Source: Flavobacterium sp. (GTDB lineage Bacteria > Bacteroidota > Bacteroidia > Flavobacteriales > Flavobacteriaceae). Taken from it: DNA of 64,000 bases. Numbering within the stretch: position 1 is the first letter of the stretch; each line of letters starts with the position of its first letter. The stretch covers positions 78,249 through 142,248 of the forward strand of contig JADBYA010000023.1 of NCBI GenBank assembly GCA_020403245.1, read 5' to 3'. Below the pieces are notes generated by a model. It searched no databases and was not told the origin of the DNA. It saw nothing but the letters and a program-made list of their open reading frames with translations. Of this stretch, positions 29,523 through 40,681 are shown one piece after another. A program made the translations under genes and the position numbers.

Positions 29523-31985
29523 TTGAATATACTACCAAAAGCAAAATCAATTGGCACCAAAATTCTTAAAGTTTTTGGAATATTAGTTTTAGTAATCTTC
29601 GTAATATATTGCACTCTTGGTCTTTATATTTCTTCACACCACAAAGTGATTGTTGCCGATATCAACAAAGTGACTAAAGAAAAATTCTCTGGCGATATCA
29701 AAATTGGCGATGTTGAAATTCTATTTTTTAAACATTTTCCCAATATTACCATAAAAGTAAAAGATGTTGTTGTTAAAGACAGTTTGTGGAACCAACATAA
29801 AAAAACATTTATAGATACTAAAAGTATGTATGTTAAAATACAACCATGGTCAATCATTTTGACCGATATAGAAATAAATACCATTATATTAGAAAATGCC
29901 AAGTTTGATATTTTTGTTGATAAAAACGGCTACAGTAACGCATCAGCTTTAAATCCAAAAAAAACATCAAAAAATGGGATTAAATCGAAATCTATGATAA
30001 GTGTAGCAATTGACGAAGTAAAATTAAAGAACGTAAGCATCATTTCGGAAAACATAATAAAACACAAACGATTTGCTTTTGAAACTGAAAACTTAAATAT
30101 TAAAATTAAAACCAACGATATGGGATGGAATGCAAAAGTGAGCGTAAAAACGATGGTCAAAAGTTTGGCTTTTAATACCCAACGTGGAAGTTTTGCAAAA
30201 GATAAATTAATTGAAGGTGAAATAAATGCAGATTATAGTAAAGAAAAACAAGAAGTCATAGTTCATTCAGACAAATTAGCCATTGGTAAAACCAATTTTC
30301 AAGTGGATGCAGCACTAGGTGTTTCTTCAAAAAACAGCAAATTTGGCATTCACCTTTTTAGTAAATCCATTTATTGGAGAGATGCTGCGGCTTTGGTGTC
30401 TAAAAACATTAGTGATAAGTTATATAAATTTGATTTTAAAGATGCTTTTGATGTCAAGTGTGATATAATTGGTGATTTTAAAGTTCAAGGCGATCCATTC
30501 ATTCATGTCGTGACACACATGAAAAATAATACTCTAACTGCTGTAGATCACAAAATTACAAATTGTAGTATGACTGGTGTATTCACCAATGATTATGCTA
30601 AAAACGGTATTTTTAGTGACTCAAATTCTGCCATACTTCTGAATGATTATAAAGGCAGTTATAGAGAAATCCCTTTTATTACAAAAAATTTACGAATCTT
30701 AGATTTAACAAAGCCTGTAGCTTCAGGTTCAGTAGAATCAGATTTTGATATTGTTAAATTAAACGCTCTTGCTACTAAAAATAAATTTGTGTTCAAAAAA
30801 GGAAAAGCAAAAGTCAATGTTAAATTTAAAGCTGATATTGTAGCACTAAAAGTAACTAAACCCTTTATTTTGGGAACTGTTGATGTTATAAATAGCGATT
30901 TTAGTTATGTTCCTGGAAAGGTGAATTTTACAAATAATTCTATACAATTTCAATTTAATTCAGATAGACTTATAGTTAAAAATATTACAGTAAATACTGA
31001 AAGAAGTTCCTTTAAAATGTCGGGATATTCAGAAAATTTTATGAACTTATTTTATGATAGTCCTGAAAAAATTGTAATGAACTGGAATATTGTAGGTGAG
31101 AAAATAGATTTAGGCAATTTTCTATATCTTATGAATTCTCAAAAAAAGAAAACAGGTAAAAAACAAAAAAATGAATCTGATGCCTTAGTACATAAAGTAT
31201 TGCAAAATAGTAGTATTGTAACTAATGTAAATGTAAAACAAATTATTTACAAAAAATTTATTGGAAAAGATGTCCAAGCGAAAATTTCTCTTCTCAACAG
31301 TACAATTTCTTTGCAAGAGATTTCAATTAAAAATGAAAATGCCAACTATTTTATTACGGGTTCCATAACCGATTATGGCCAAAAAAAAGGTTTTAACATA
31401 AATGCAATGGCTAAGAATACTGATATTCAAAAATTATTAAACTCTTTTGAAAATTTTGGTTCAACGACAGTAACTTCAAAAACTGTAAAAGGAACTATAA
31501 ATTTAAATACTAACATAAAAGGATTTCTTATTAAAGATGGCGGTTTAGACAAAAAATCTTTATCGGGTAATCTAAAATTTACACTATCAAATGCTGCACT
31601 TATTAATTTTGAACCTGTTCAAAAAGTGGGAAATATTGTTTTTCCAAATAGGGATTTTAAAAACGTAACTATCGATAAAATGAATTGCGAAGGTTCAATG
31701 AAAAATGGAATTGTATCCATTAAACCAATGGAAATAAAAACAAGTGTTATGCAGGTTGATGTGGCGGGTAATTATGGTTTCGCTGGTGGTACCAATATGC
31801 AAGTAGATGTCCATTTGAGAAATCCAAAAAAAGATGAAGTTGCTAAAAATAATGGAGCACATATTACTAAGAAAAATAAAGGAATAATTATACATTTAAA
31901 AGCTCTTGATGATAAAAATGGAAAAACAAAAATTAGTTTAGGAAGTAAAAAAGAAAAACTAAAAGAAACCAACATTTTAAAATAA
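29523..31985 (+). CDS. AsmA family protein
   Basis: Single N-terminal TM, long beta-rich body, AsmA-like C-terminal VDVAGNYGFAGGTNMQVDVHLRNPK. Confidence 0.8.
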   Translation: MNILPKAKSIGTKILKVFGILVLVIFVIYCTLGLYISSHHKVIVADINKVTKEKFSGDIKIGDVEILFFKHFPNITIKVKDVVVKDSLWNQHKKTFIDTKSMYVKIQPWSIILTDIEINTIILENAKFDIFVDKNGYSNASALNPKKTSKNGIKSKSMISVAIDEVKLKNVSIISENIIKHKRFAFETENLNIKIKTNDMGWNAKVSVKTMVKSLAFNTQRGSFAKDKLIEGEINADYSKEKQEVIVHSDKLAIGKTNFQVDAALGVSSKNSKFGIHLFSKSIYWRDAAALVSKNISDKLYKFDFKDAFDVKCDIIGDFKVQGDPFIHVVTHMKNNTLTAVDHKITNCSMTGVFTNDYAKNGIFSDSNSAILLNDYKGSYREIPFITKNLRILDLTKPVASGSVESDFDIVKLNALATKNKFVFKKGKAKVNVKFKADIVALKVTKPFILGTVDVINSDFSYVPGKVNFTNNSIQFQFNSDRLIVKNITVNTERSSFKMSGYSENFMNLFYDSPEKIVMNWNIVGEKIDLGNFLYLMNSQKKKTGKKQKNESDALVHKVLQNSSIVTNVNVKQIIYKKFIGKDVQAKISLLNSTISLQEISIKNENANYFITGSITDYGQKKGFNINAMAKNTDIQKLLNSFENFGSTTVTSKTVKGTINLNTNIKGFLIKDGGLDKKSLSGNLKFTLSNAALINFEPVQKVGNIVFPNRDFKNVTIDKMNCEGSMKNGIVSIKPMEIKTSVMQVDVAGNYGFAGGTNMQVDVHLRNPKKDEVAKNNGAHITKKNKGIIIHLKALDDKNGKTKISLGSKKEKLKETNILK

Positions 31986-32025
31986 TAAAATACTATAATC
32001 ATCTTTAGTAGTCTATATTTGTTGC

Positions 32026-33660
32026 ATGTCTTGCCACCTTTTTCAAGTATTTACAACCGATATCTCAGGAATTTCTTTACCTGATAAATTCACGTTTCCG
32101 TTTTATTACGAGCCACATCCATTGAGTGTAATAGCGGCTAAAGCATTGCAAAACTATCTTGAAACGCAAAACGATTTTCAACACAACTTTGGTCTAAATA
32201 AAAACCAAGAAGGATTGGTTATAGGCAAAATGTTTGGCGTTCTAGTGGTGCAAAATCAAAAAAATGAGTTGGGTTTTCTTTGGGCTTTTTCAGGAAAATT
32301 GGCTGAAAGCAATCAACATCCATTATTTGTACCCACGGTTTTTGATATGTTAACAGAAAATAGTTTTTTTAAAAGAGAAGAAACCATTCTTAATCAGTAT
32401 AACAAAAAAATAGAGAAACTTGAAAACGATGAAAATCACCTTGCAGCTGTAAAACATTTGGAGAAAATTAAACAACAAGCAGCCGTTGAAATCAAAGAAC
32501 AAAAAGAAAAAATCAAAAGCAACAAAAAACTTCGTGCCGAGAAAAGAAAAACAATAACTGCAGAAGCTATAGAACAACTGAATAAAGAAAGTCAAGACGA
32601 AGGCATTTTGCTCAAGAAAATGACTCAATATTGGAGATATCATATTCAAGCAGCTACTGAATTGGTTGACGTCTTTACTCAACAAATCAATCAACTCAAA
32701 GAAGAACGCAAGCAAAAATCATCAACACTGCAACAACAATTATTTACCGAATATGTCTTTTTAAATCAATACCAAGAACTAAAAAGTTTGGAAGACATAT
32801 TTATGGGAAATCCACCCGCTGGTGCTGGCGAATGTGCAGCGCCAAAACTATTGCACTATGCTTTTACTTATCAGTTGAAACCTATTGCTATGGCGGAATT
32901 TTGGTGGGGACAATCGCCCAAAGGTGAAATGAGAAAACACCAACAATTCTATCCTGCATGCACCGGGAAATGTGAACCTATTTTAAAACACATGTTACAA
33001 GGAATTCCATTAGAAGAAAATCCTTTTGAAAAAAATACTGCCAAAGGAAAAGAATTGGAAATTGTTTTTGAAGATGACTATATACTCTTGGTCAATAAAC
33101 CAGCAGAATTTCTTTCCGTTCCTGGAAAACAAATCACCGAATCGGTCCAAACCAGAATAAAAGCAAGCTATCCCAATGCTATGATAGTGCATCGGTTAGA
33201 CATGTCCACTTCGGGTTTGCTGTTAATTGGAAAAACTCCTGAAATCTATAAAAAACTGCAAGCTCAGTTTATTAAACGATACGTAAAAAAGCGCTACGTC
33301 GCCTTGTTAGATGGATTGTTGTCCGAAGATAGAGGCATTATCGATTTGCCATTGCGGGGTGATTTACACAACCGTCCCAATCAAATAGTGTGCTTCGAGC
33401 ATGGCAAACCTGCCGTTACCCATTGGGAAGTTATAGAACGAAAAGACAACAAAACCCTAGTATACTTCTACCCTATCACAGGACGAACACACCAACTCCG
33501 TGTGCATGCTGCGCATCCATTAGGACTAAATACACCCATCGTTGGCGATGATTTATATGGTACCAAAGCCAACCGTTTGCATTTGCACGCCGAGAGCATT
33601 ACTTTTATTCATTCCATTTCAAAAGAAATAGTCACTTTTACTCGTGAATTTTTTTTCTAA
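32026..33660 (+). CDS. RluA-family pseudouridine synthase with long N-terminal extension
   Basis: HRLDMSTSGLLLIGK catalytic motif, PITGRTHQLRVHAAHPLG; N-terminal ~350 aa with coiled coil and Cys motifs. Confidence 0.92.
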   Translation: MSCHLFQVFTTDISGISLPDKFTFPFYYEPHPLSVIAAKALQNYLETQNDFQHNFGLNKNQEGLVIGKMFGVLVVQNQKNELGFLWAFSGKLAESNQHPLFVPTVFDMLTENSFFKREETILNQYNKKIEKLENDENHLAAVKHLEKIKQQAAVEIKEQKEKIKSNKKLRAEKRKTITAEAIEQLNKESQDEGILLKKMTQYWRYHIQAATELVDVFTQQINQLKEERKQKSSTLQQQLFTEYVFLNQYQELKSLEDIFMGNPPAGAGECAAPKLLHYAFTYQLKPIAMAEFWWGQSPKGEMRKHQQFYPACTGKCEPILKHMLQGIPLEENPFEKNTAKGKELEIVFEDDYILLVNKPAEFLSVPGKQITESVQTRIKASYPNAMIVHRLDMSTSGLLLIGKTPEIYKKLQAQFIKRYVKKRYVALLDGLLSEDRGIIDLPLRGDLHNRPNQIVCFEHGKPAVTHWEVIERKDNKTLVYFYPITGRTHQLRVHAAHPLGLNTPIVGDDLYGTKANRLHLHAESITFIHSISKEIVTFTREFFF

Positions 33661-33711
33661 ATTCGTTTTCAATAAAAAGTTATTTTTACTTATTACTAAA
33701 TCCTTTCCATT

Positions 33712-35331
33712 ATGAATAAAATTATAAGTTACTCTTTTGTTATAATTGCTTTTCAAACACTAACGGCACAAGAAACTTTCACTCGAAAAGATACTCTACA
33801 AGGAGGATTGCGACCAGAACGAACTTGCTTCGATGTGATGCACTATGGTTTGGATATTAAAATAAATCCAACAGACAAATCGATTGTTGGTTTTAATGAA
33901 ATTGAGTTTAAAGTTGTAACCAATACCAATAAAATCCAATTGGATTTGTTTGAAAATATGAAAGTAGATAGTATTATTTTCAATGCCAAAAAACTCAACT
34001 ATACAAGAGAGTTTAATGCTGTATTTATAAAATTTGAAACCCCTTTGACTACAGAATTACCCGTTCAAAAAATACAATTTTATTATTCAGGAAAACCCAT
34101 AATTGCCAAAAATGCTCCTTGGGATGGTGGTTTTGTGTTTACATACGATACTAATACAAAAAATTGGATTGGTGTTGCTGTTCAAGGCACTGGAGCCAGT
34201 TTGTGGTATCCTGTAAAAGACACTCAAACAGATGAACCCGATAATGGTGCTACCATAAAAGTGGCGGTTCCCAATGGTTTAATGAATGTTTCTAACGGGA
34301 GATTTATGGGAAATATAGATTTGAACAATGGCTATACCCGTTGGGATTGGGAAGTAAAAAATCCTATTAATAATTATGATATAACCATAAATATTGCCGA
34401 TTATGTCCATATTCATGATAATTACAAAGGATTGGATTTAGACTATTATGTTTTGCGCGTAAATGAGGCCAAAGCCAAAAAGCATTTTGAAGAAGTAAAA
34501 CCGATGATGGATTGTTTCCAAAGCAAATTCGGCGAATATCCATTCAAAGAGGATGGCTATAAATTGGTGGAAACTCCTTATTTAGGTATGGAACATCAAA
34601 GTGCTATAGCTTATGGAAATAAATTCCTAAAAGGTTACCAAGGTTTTGATTTATCGATGACGGGCATTGGGCTGACTTTTGATTATATCACGATACATGA
34701 AAGCGGTCACGAATGGTTTGGGAACAGCATCACTTCAAAAGATATAGCCGATATGTGGATTCACGAAGGTTTCACTCAATATACAGAAGTGGTTTATGTG
34801 GAATGTACTTTGGGTTATGACAAAGCCATGCAATATGCAAATGGTTTGAAAAATGGGATTGAAAATGATAAACCAATAATTGGCAGTTATGGCGTTAATA
34901 AGGAAGGTTCGGGTGATATGTATCCAAAAGGAGCTTTGTTGTTAAATACTTTGCGGCATATAATTAACGATGATGCAAAATGGTGGAAATTACTCTTAGA
35001 TTATTCGAATACATTTAAACATAAAATTATTGATACCGAAACCGTTATTGCGTTTTTCAACAAAGAAAGTGGAATTGATTTGACTACTGTTTTCAATCAG
35101 TATTTGCGTTATACTACTATCCCAAAACTGGAATTTAAAATTGTCAAAGGAAAATTAGATTGCCGTTGGTCCAATGTTGCTTCTGATTTCAATATGCCTA
35201 TTGACGTTGTCATTAACAATAAAACCTTCAGAATTTACCCAAAAACCGAATGGAGTGCTACACAAATTAAAATTAAAGATGTCAATGAAGTAAAAGTAGT
35301 GACGGATAAATTTTATGTAATGCCAAATTAA
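33712..35331 (+). CDS. M1 family metallopeptidase
   Basis: HESGHEWFGNSITSKDIADMWIHEGFTQYTE = HExxH-x18-E zinc site; GMEHQSAIAYG. Confidence 0.95.
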   Translation: MNKIISYSFVIIAFQTLTAQETFTRKDTLQGGLRPERTCFDVMHYGLDIKINPTDKSIVGFNEIEFKVVTNTNKIQLDLFENMKVDSIIFNAKKLNYTREFNAVFIKFETPLTTELPVQKIQFYYSGKPIIAKNAPWDGGFVFTYDTNTKNWIGVAVQGTGASLWYPVKDTQTDEPDNGATIKVAVPNGLMNVSNGRFMGNIDLNNGYTRWDWEVKNPINNYDITINIADYVHIHDNYKGLDLDYYVLRVNEAKAKKHFEEVKPMMDCFQSKFGEYPFKEDGYKLVETPYLGMEHQSAIAYGNKFLKGYQGFDLSMTGIGLTFDYITIHESGHEWFGNSITSKDIADMWIHEGFTQYTEVVYVECTLGYDKAMQYANGLKNGIENDKPIIGSYGVNKEGSGDMYPKGALLLNTLRHIINDDAKWWKLLLDYSNTFKHKIIDTETVIAFFNKESGIDLTTVFNQYLRYTTIPKLEFKIVKGKLDCRWSNVASDFNMPIDVVINNKTFRIYPKTEWSATQIKIKDVNEVKVVTDKFYVMPN

Positions 35332-35479
35332 AAAAAACCAAATTTCACCAATTCACAAAGATTTTATTGGCTTTAAATTACGCAAATAATTTTGTGTGAT
35401 TTGCTCCATTTACTCTCAGAGAATTTCATGATTTGTGAAAATTAGTAAAATCTGTGTTAATTTTTTTGAACTTATAAAT

Positions 35480-36520
35480 TTAGACTAACGTCTCTTTCCT
35501 CATTATTTTTCCTGTTGCGGTTTCTTTAAACTTAGAAATAAAAAGTATTTCCTTTGGTTTTTCATATTTATCTAAATCCTCATAAATAGAATGGTCAAAT
35601 TCAACTTTATCCCCTTCAATAACAAGTACCAACTTTTCCCCTAATTCATTGTCTGGTTTTGAAGCAATAAAAAAACGTTGTTGAATTTTACTCATCAATT
35701 TATTCTCAATTTGTTCTGGAATTAGTTTAATTCCACCACTATTAATCATATTATCAATTCTTCCTAGGAAGATAAATTGGTTTTCATTGACCAATTCTAC
35801 AATATCATTTGTAATAATAACTTCATCCGAAATTTTTGGCGCATGAATAACCAAACAATTTCTATCATCATAACTTACTGTTACATCCGGCAAAACGGTA
35901 AATGCTTTTTCGCCTAATTTACGAGCAGCAATATGAGTTATCGTTTCCGTCATTCCATAGGTTTCAAAGACTTCTGTTTTTAGTTTTAACAGTTGCTTTT
36001 CCAAAGTTTTATTAACAGCAGCACCACCAATTATCAATTTCTTCACTTTTTTTAACTCTTGAATTGAATTTTGAGCTTGTAACGGAACCATAGCCACAAA
36101 ATCAAAATCGATTTCATTATTGCGCATTGGGTGTGAACTTGGTGCAACAAACTCCAAATCAAGACCTAAAATCATGGCGCGAACCAGCATCATTTTTCCT
36201 GCTACATATTTCACTGGCAAACACTGCAAAGCACTGTTTCCGGGTTTCAAATCAAAAAAATCACCCGTAGCTATAGCCGAATTAACCATAGCTTGTTTTT
36301 TAACAACTACCGTTTTAGGTTTTCCAGTTGATCCAGAAGTAAACATTTCGATATAATCTTTACTATCAAACCAGTCCAATAGAAAATCGCCTACTGGCTT
36401 TTCAAAATCTTCACCCTCTTTTATAAAACTATAAGCAACACGACATAAATCTTCTCTATCAAGGTGAAATCCATTGAGCTTAAATTGATTGTGCACATTT
36501 TCGTAGGTTGGAGTATTCAT
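35480..36520 (-). CDS. menE: O-succinylbenzoate-CoA ligase-like AMP-binding enzyme
   Basis: TSGSTGKPKTV P-loop, ETYGMTETITHIA, ATGKIMRKETL. Confidence 0.85.
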   Translation of the reverse strand: MNTPTYENVHNQFKLNGFHLDREDLCRVAYSFIKEGEDFEKPVGDFLLDWFDSKDYIEMFTSGSTGKPKTVVVKKQAMVNSAIATGDFFDLKPGNSALQCLPVKYVAGKMMLVRAMILGLDLEFVAPSSHPMRNNEIDFDFVAMVPLQAQNSIQELKKVKKLIIGGAAVNKTLEKQLLKLKTEVFETYGMTETITHIAARKLGEKAFTVLPDVTVSYDDRNCLVIHAPKISDEVIITNDIVELVNENQFIFLGRIDNMINSGGIKLIPEQIENKLMSKIQQRFFIASKPDNELGEKLVLVIEGDKVEFDHSIYEDLDKYEKPKEILFISKFKETATGKIMRKETLV

Positions 36521-36530
36521 TCTTCTATTT

Positions 36531-37469
36531 TTAGTGTAGTTGATTTTCGTTTTTCATTTCAATTGTTCCAGTTAGTTTCTCTTGCCAATTGGTCCAATTG
36601 TATTTTTTACTAAAGATAAATAATAGGATTGGAAATATAATAAAGATTGGAACCAAAATTTCAAATCCAACTGATGGCAATGAGTTGTCTTTTAAAATGG
36701 AATGCGTTTGAAAAGCAGACCAATCGGAAGTAATTAATAAGGCACCAATTAAATTATTAGCAGCATGAAAACCAAGAGCCAATTCCATTCCTTCATCCAT
36801 TAATGTAATAATTCCAAGAAAAAATCCAGTTCCAATGTAATACACTAAAATAATATAACCCATTTTTTCTACCTCGGGATTAGCAATATGCATGCCACCA
36901 AAAATAACAGAGGTCATGACTAATGGAAACCATCTATTCTTTGCTAGCAATGCAAATCCTTGCATCAAATAACCTCTAAAAACATATTCTTCAGTGCTGG
37001 TTTGTATTGGAATTAATAAAATTCCAATGATTGCTAAAATTAAAAACGGAATGGGTTTAAAATTGACAACAAAACTTTCAGGACTCGAGTAATACATAAT
37101 CAATGTCGATACGACAGTAAAAACACTCCAAATACCGAATGAAAAAAAGAACCTTTTCCAATCCACTTTTTCTCTTGAAGTGGTAACTGATAGTAAGGTT
37201 TGCTTGTGAAAATTCCTAACCACCAATACAATTGCAAAAAAAGCAAAAACAAAAGATAGTAAAATCAGAAATAGTGTAGCGTTGGGTTCCAAAAAAGTCA
37301 TAATCGCACTTTCATCTGCTGGAAAGTGTTTTCCAGAACTAAAAGATTTTACAAAAATGGCAATCATCAAAGGTATCTGTCCTATTGTGGAAGCAAGAAT
37401 AATCAATACGGAACCTAAAATATATTTCCAAAATTTATTTTCGGGTAAAAATCCATTTTCTATAAACAT
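36531..37469 (-). CDS. CPBP family intramembrane glutamic endopeptidase (CAAX protease-like)
   Basis: STEEYVFRGYLMQ, FGGMHIANPE; multi-TM. Confidence 0.9.
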   Translation of the reverse strand: MFIENGFLPENKFWKYILGSVLIILASTIGQIPLMIAIFVKSFSSGKHFPADESAIMTFLEPNATLFLILLSFVFAFFAIVLVVRNFHKQTLLSVTTSREKVDWKRFFFSFGIWSVFTVVSTLIMYYSSPESFVVNFKPIPFLILAIIGILLIPIQTSTEEYVFRGYLMQGFALLAKNRWFPLVMTSVIFGGMHIANPEVEKMGYIILVYYIGTGFFLGIITLMDEGMELALGFHAANNLIGALLITSDWSAFQTHSILKDNSLPSVGFEILVPIFIIFPILLFIFSKKYNWTNWQEKLTGTIEMKNENQLH

Positions 37470-37543
37470 ATAATCCTATAATTTTGTTTCGACTAAATTA
37501 ACTTATTTCTTCAAATATCAATTACTTTGTAAAAAAAATAACT

Positions 37544-37885
37544 ATGTTACAAATGCTTCATAATCCTAGATGCGGAAAATCAAGAAATTGTTTGGCTTTT
37601 TTAAAAGAAAATGACGTTCCATTTGAAGTAATCAACTATTTAGAAAATCCACTTTCTAAAAATGAATTAGAAACACTAATAAACAAGTTAGCCATTAAAC
37701 CTCTTGATTTGGTTCGTCAAAAAGAAACTATTTGGAAAGATAGCTTTAAAGGTAAATCGCTTTCAGATGAAGATATTATAAAAGCACTAGCAAAGTTTCC
37801 AATTCTCATAGAGAGACCAATAGCAATAAAAAACGGAAAAGCTATTATTGCACGAGAAATGGAAAAATTGAAGAACTTTATATAG
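37544..37885 (+). CDS. ArsC/Spx/YffB-like thioredoxin-fold protein
   Basis: HNPRCGKSRNCLAFL, RPIAIKNGKAIIAR. Confidence 0.88.
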   Translation: MLQMLHNPRCGKSRNCLAFLKENDVPFEVINYLENPLSKNELETLINKLAIKPLDLVRQKETIWKDSFKGKSLSDEDIIKALAKFPILIERPIAIKNGKAIIAREMEKLKNFI

Positions 37886-37976
37886 TTCCTTAAACATTAT
37901 TTAACATACATTTGGGATTTTAAACTTAAACCTATATGTACTTTTGCACACTCTTTGAAAAATTAATTATATCCAG

Positions 37977-40430
37977 ATGAAAAATAATCGAATCATTGCC
38001 ACGATACTATTCCTTTGCCATTCATTATTGGTTTTCTCTCAACAAAAACCAGCACTTCCAAAAATTGTTATTACAGGTACTATTGTTGAAGCTGTGAGCA
38101 AAAAACCTCTGGAATATGCTACTATCACGCTTAAAAATACCACAAATCCGAAAATGATTTATGGTGGAATAACAGATAGTAAAGGTAATTTTTCAATCGA
38201 AGCATCGGCTGGAACTTTTAACATCGTATTTGAATTCATTTCATTCGTACCTTTAGAGTTAAAAGAAAAACAATTGACTTCCAATACTAATTTAGGCAAA
38301 ATAAGTTTAGAGGAAGATATTACTCAATTAAACGAAGTAGTTGTTCGTGCCGAAAAAACCACTGTAGAAATAAAATTGGACAAAAAAGTATACAACGTCG
38401 GTAAAGATTTGATGGTGAAAGGGGGAACTGTAAGCGATATCTTGGATAACATTCCTTCAGTTTCAGTAGATGTTGAAGGTAATGTTAGTTTGCGCGGTAA
38501 CGAAAATGTTAGAATATTGATAGATGGAAGACCATCTAATGCAATCAATATTACAGAAGCATTACGATTAATTCCAGCAGATGCCATTGATAAAGTGGAA
38601 GTAATCACGAATCCTTCAGCAAGATACGATGCAGAAGGTGGCGGTGGTATATTGAATATTGTGCTCAAAAAAGGAAAAAATCAAGGATTAAACGGCACAA
38701 TCATTGGCACAACAGGTTATCCGGAGAACAATGGAATAAGCGCAAATATTAATTATAAATCAAAAAACTTCAATTTATTCACCACTCAAGGATATAACAA
38801 TAGAAATAGTCCAGGAAATGCAATTACCAATTCCAGATATCTTAACCCTGACAATTCAACAAAAAACTATATGAACGAAAAAAGAGAAAACGATCGTTTC
38901 AGCAATAGTTACAACAATGTGATTGGTATAGAATTGTATTTAAATGAAAGTACCAATTGGACAAATGCAATAAATTATAGAAATAGCAATGGAAACAATC
39001 GTGATGATGTGGACCAATTGTATTATGATGTAAATAATGTGTTTGAATATACTAGAAATCGTCTTAATGAAGAAGATAGTAATAGTGAAAATATCGAGTT
39101 TACATCTAACTTTATTAAGGATTTCAATAAAAATGGCCATAAATTAACCATTGATGCTTCATATTCAAAAAACAATGATGAGAACAATGCGCTTATTACA
39201 GATACTAATACTAATTCAACAACAGTAATAACAGATATAACTTTCAATAATCAAGAACAAAAAAGAATTCTGCTTCAATCAGATTATGTTTTACCATTTG
39301 GTGATGGACAGCAGTTTGAAGCTGGTTATCGTGGTAACTTTTTAGAAACTGTATCTGACTTTAGTGCAAATCGAGATGGAAACCCTATTAGTGAATTTAC
39401 AAATATTTTAGAATACAACGAAAAAGTTAATGCACTTTATACTCAATATGGATTTAAAGTAAGTAAAACATCGGTATTATTTGGACTTCGTTTTGAAGAC
39501 TCTAATATTGATGTAAACCAATTAGGAACAAATGAGTATAACAATAAAAAATACAGTGACTTTTTTCCTAGTGCTTTTTTTACGTATGAGTTATCAAAAG
39601 AAAGCAGTGCTTCAGCTAGCTACAGCAGAAGAATTCAAAGACCAAGAGGAAGACAATTAAATCCATTTAACAGTTTATCTAGTAATGTAAATATTTTTGT
39701 TGGAAACCCCGATTTAGATCCTGCCTATACTGATGCTCTAGATTTTGGATACATAAAAAGATGGTCAAAATTAACTTTCAATACTTCAATGTACCTCAAT
39801 AGAACATCTGGTGTATTTCAGTGGGTAAGAAAAGAAACTGCTTCAGAGGATAATGGAATTCCAATCATTTTAACAACACCTATCAACTTAGCAACCGAAT
39901 ACAGAGCAGGATTTGAGTTTACGCTCAACTATTCGCCCTACAAATGGTGGAAGCTAAATGGAAATTTTAATTTCTTTTACAATGAAACTGACGGTGACTA
40001 TACCTACGAAAACAACAATGGTGTCGAAGTTTATCAAAACTTCGATTTTAAAGCCACTTCATGGTTTGCGAGGATAAATTCAAAAGTGACTTTACCTAAC
40101 AAAATAGATTGGCAAACCAACATGACTTATAATGGTGAACAAAAAAATGCACAAGGTAAAAACTTAGGTATTTTTGGTATGAACTTAGCATTTAGTAAGG
40201 ATGTCCTGAAAGATAAAGGAACTATAGCTTTTAATATCAGCGATGTTTTCAATTCAAGAAAAAGAATTGTAGAAAACTATTTGGCTGGTGTTGTTGATGC
40301 CTACAGCGAAATGCAATGGCGCGTAAGACAATTTACCCTTTCCTTCACCTATCGTTTTAACAAACAGAAAAACGAAAAAGAGAAAAGACCAAGAGGTCAG
40401 CAAGAAGATGGTGGAGATTTTCCTGGATAA
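37977..40430 (+). CDS. TonB-dependent receptor-like outer-membrane beta-barrel protein with CarboxypepD_reg-like N-terminus
   Basis: Signal peptide; GTIVEAVSKKPLEYATITLKN, plug-like RGNENVRILIDGRPS, C-terminal VRQFTLSFTYRF. Confidence 0.92.
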   Translation: MKNNRIIATILFLCHSLLVFSQQKPALPKIVITGTIVEAVSKKPLEYATITLKNTTNPKMIYGGITDSKGNFSIEASAGTFNIVFEFISFVPLELKEKQLTSNTNLGKISLEEDITQLNEVVVRAEKTTVEIKLDKKVYNVGKDLMVKGGTVSDILDNIPSVSVDVEGNVSLRGNENVRILIDGRPSNAINITEALRLIPADAIDKVEVITNPSARYDAEGGGGILNIVLKKGKNQGLNGTIIGTTGYPENNGISANINYKSKNFNLFTTQGYNNRNSPGNAITNSRYLNPDNSTKNYMNEKRENDRFSNSYNNVIGIELYLNESTNWTNAINYRNSNGNNRDDVDQLYYDVNNVFEYTRNRLNEEDSNSENIEFTSNFIKDFNKNGHKLTIDASYSKNNDENNALITDTNTNSTTVITDITFNNQEQKRILLQSDYVLPFGDGQQFEAGYRGNFLETVSDFSANRDGNPISEFTNILEYNEKVNALYTQYGFKVSKTSVLFGLRFEDSNIDVNQLGTNEYNNKKYSDFFPSAFFTYELSKESSASASYSRRIQRPRGRQLNPFNSLSSNVNIFVGNPDLDPAYTDALDFGYIKRWSKLTFNTSMYLNRTSGVFQWVRKETASEDNGIPIILTTPINLATEYRAGFEFTLNYSPYKWWKLNGNFNFFYNETDGDYTYENNNGVEVYQNFDFKATSWFARINSKVTLPNKIDWQTNMTYNGEQKNAQGKNLGIFGMNLAFSKDVLKDKGTIAFNISDVFNSRKRIVENYLAGVVDAYSEMQWRVRQFTLSFTYRFNKQKNEKEKRPRGQQEDGGDFPG

Positions 40431-40434
40431 TAAA

Positions 40435-40460
40435 AAAAGCCCTGAAATTTCGGGGCTTTC
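40435..40460. terminator. Terminator between convergent genes
   Basis: AAAGCCCTGAAATTTCGGGGCTTT. Confidence 0.75.
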
Positions 40461-40480
40461 TTATAATATATAGTTTGTAA

Positions 40481-40654
40481 CTATACTGTTTGTTCGGCTT
40501 CCTTTTTAGCTCTTCTTTCTCGGAGTAATTCTCTAACACCACCAAAAACCCAATAGGGAACAATGAAAGTGATCAAAAACATCATCAACCAAAAACCAAT
40601 AGTTAAAATGGTTAAGAACGCTAAGAAACCTAAATACTGTTGAAATTCAAACAT
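40481..40654 (-). CDS. Small membrane protein (start revised from 40684 to 40654)
   Basis: MFEFQQYLGFLAFLTILTIGFWLMMFLITFIVPYWVFGGVRELLRERRAKKEAEQTV; -7 box overlaps the longer start. Confidence 0.6.
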   Translation of the reverse strand: MFEFQQYLGFLAFLTILTIGFWLMMFLITFIVPYWVFGGVRELLRERRAKKEAEQTV

Positions 40655-40681
40655 GTTTTCCGGAATTTTTTGAATTATACG

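Noticed and set aside
37544-37885. Arsenic resistance locus
   Set aside because: Only an ArsC/YffB-like fold protein; no arsB/acr3/arsR nearby.
40357-40563. Minus-strand ORF MFPIGFLVVLENYSEK...
   Set aside because: Overlaps the better supported small membrane protein in another frame and the 3' end of the TonB-like receptor and its terminator.
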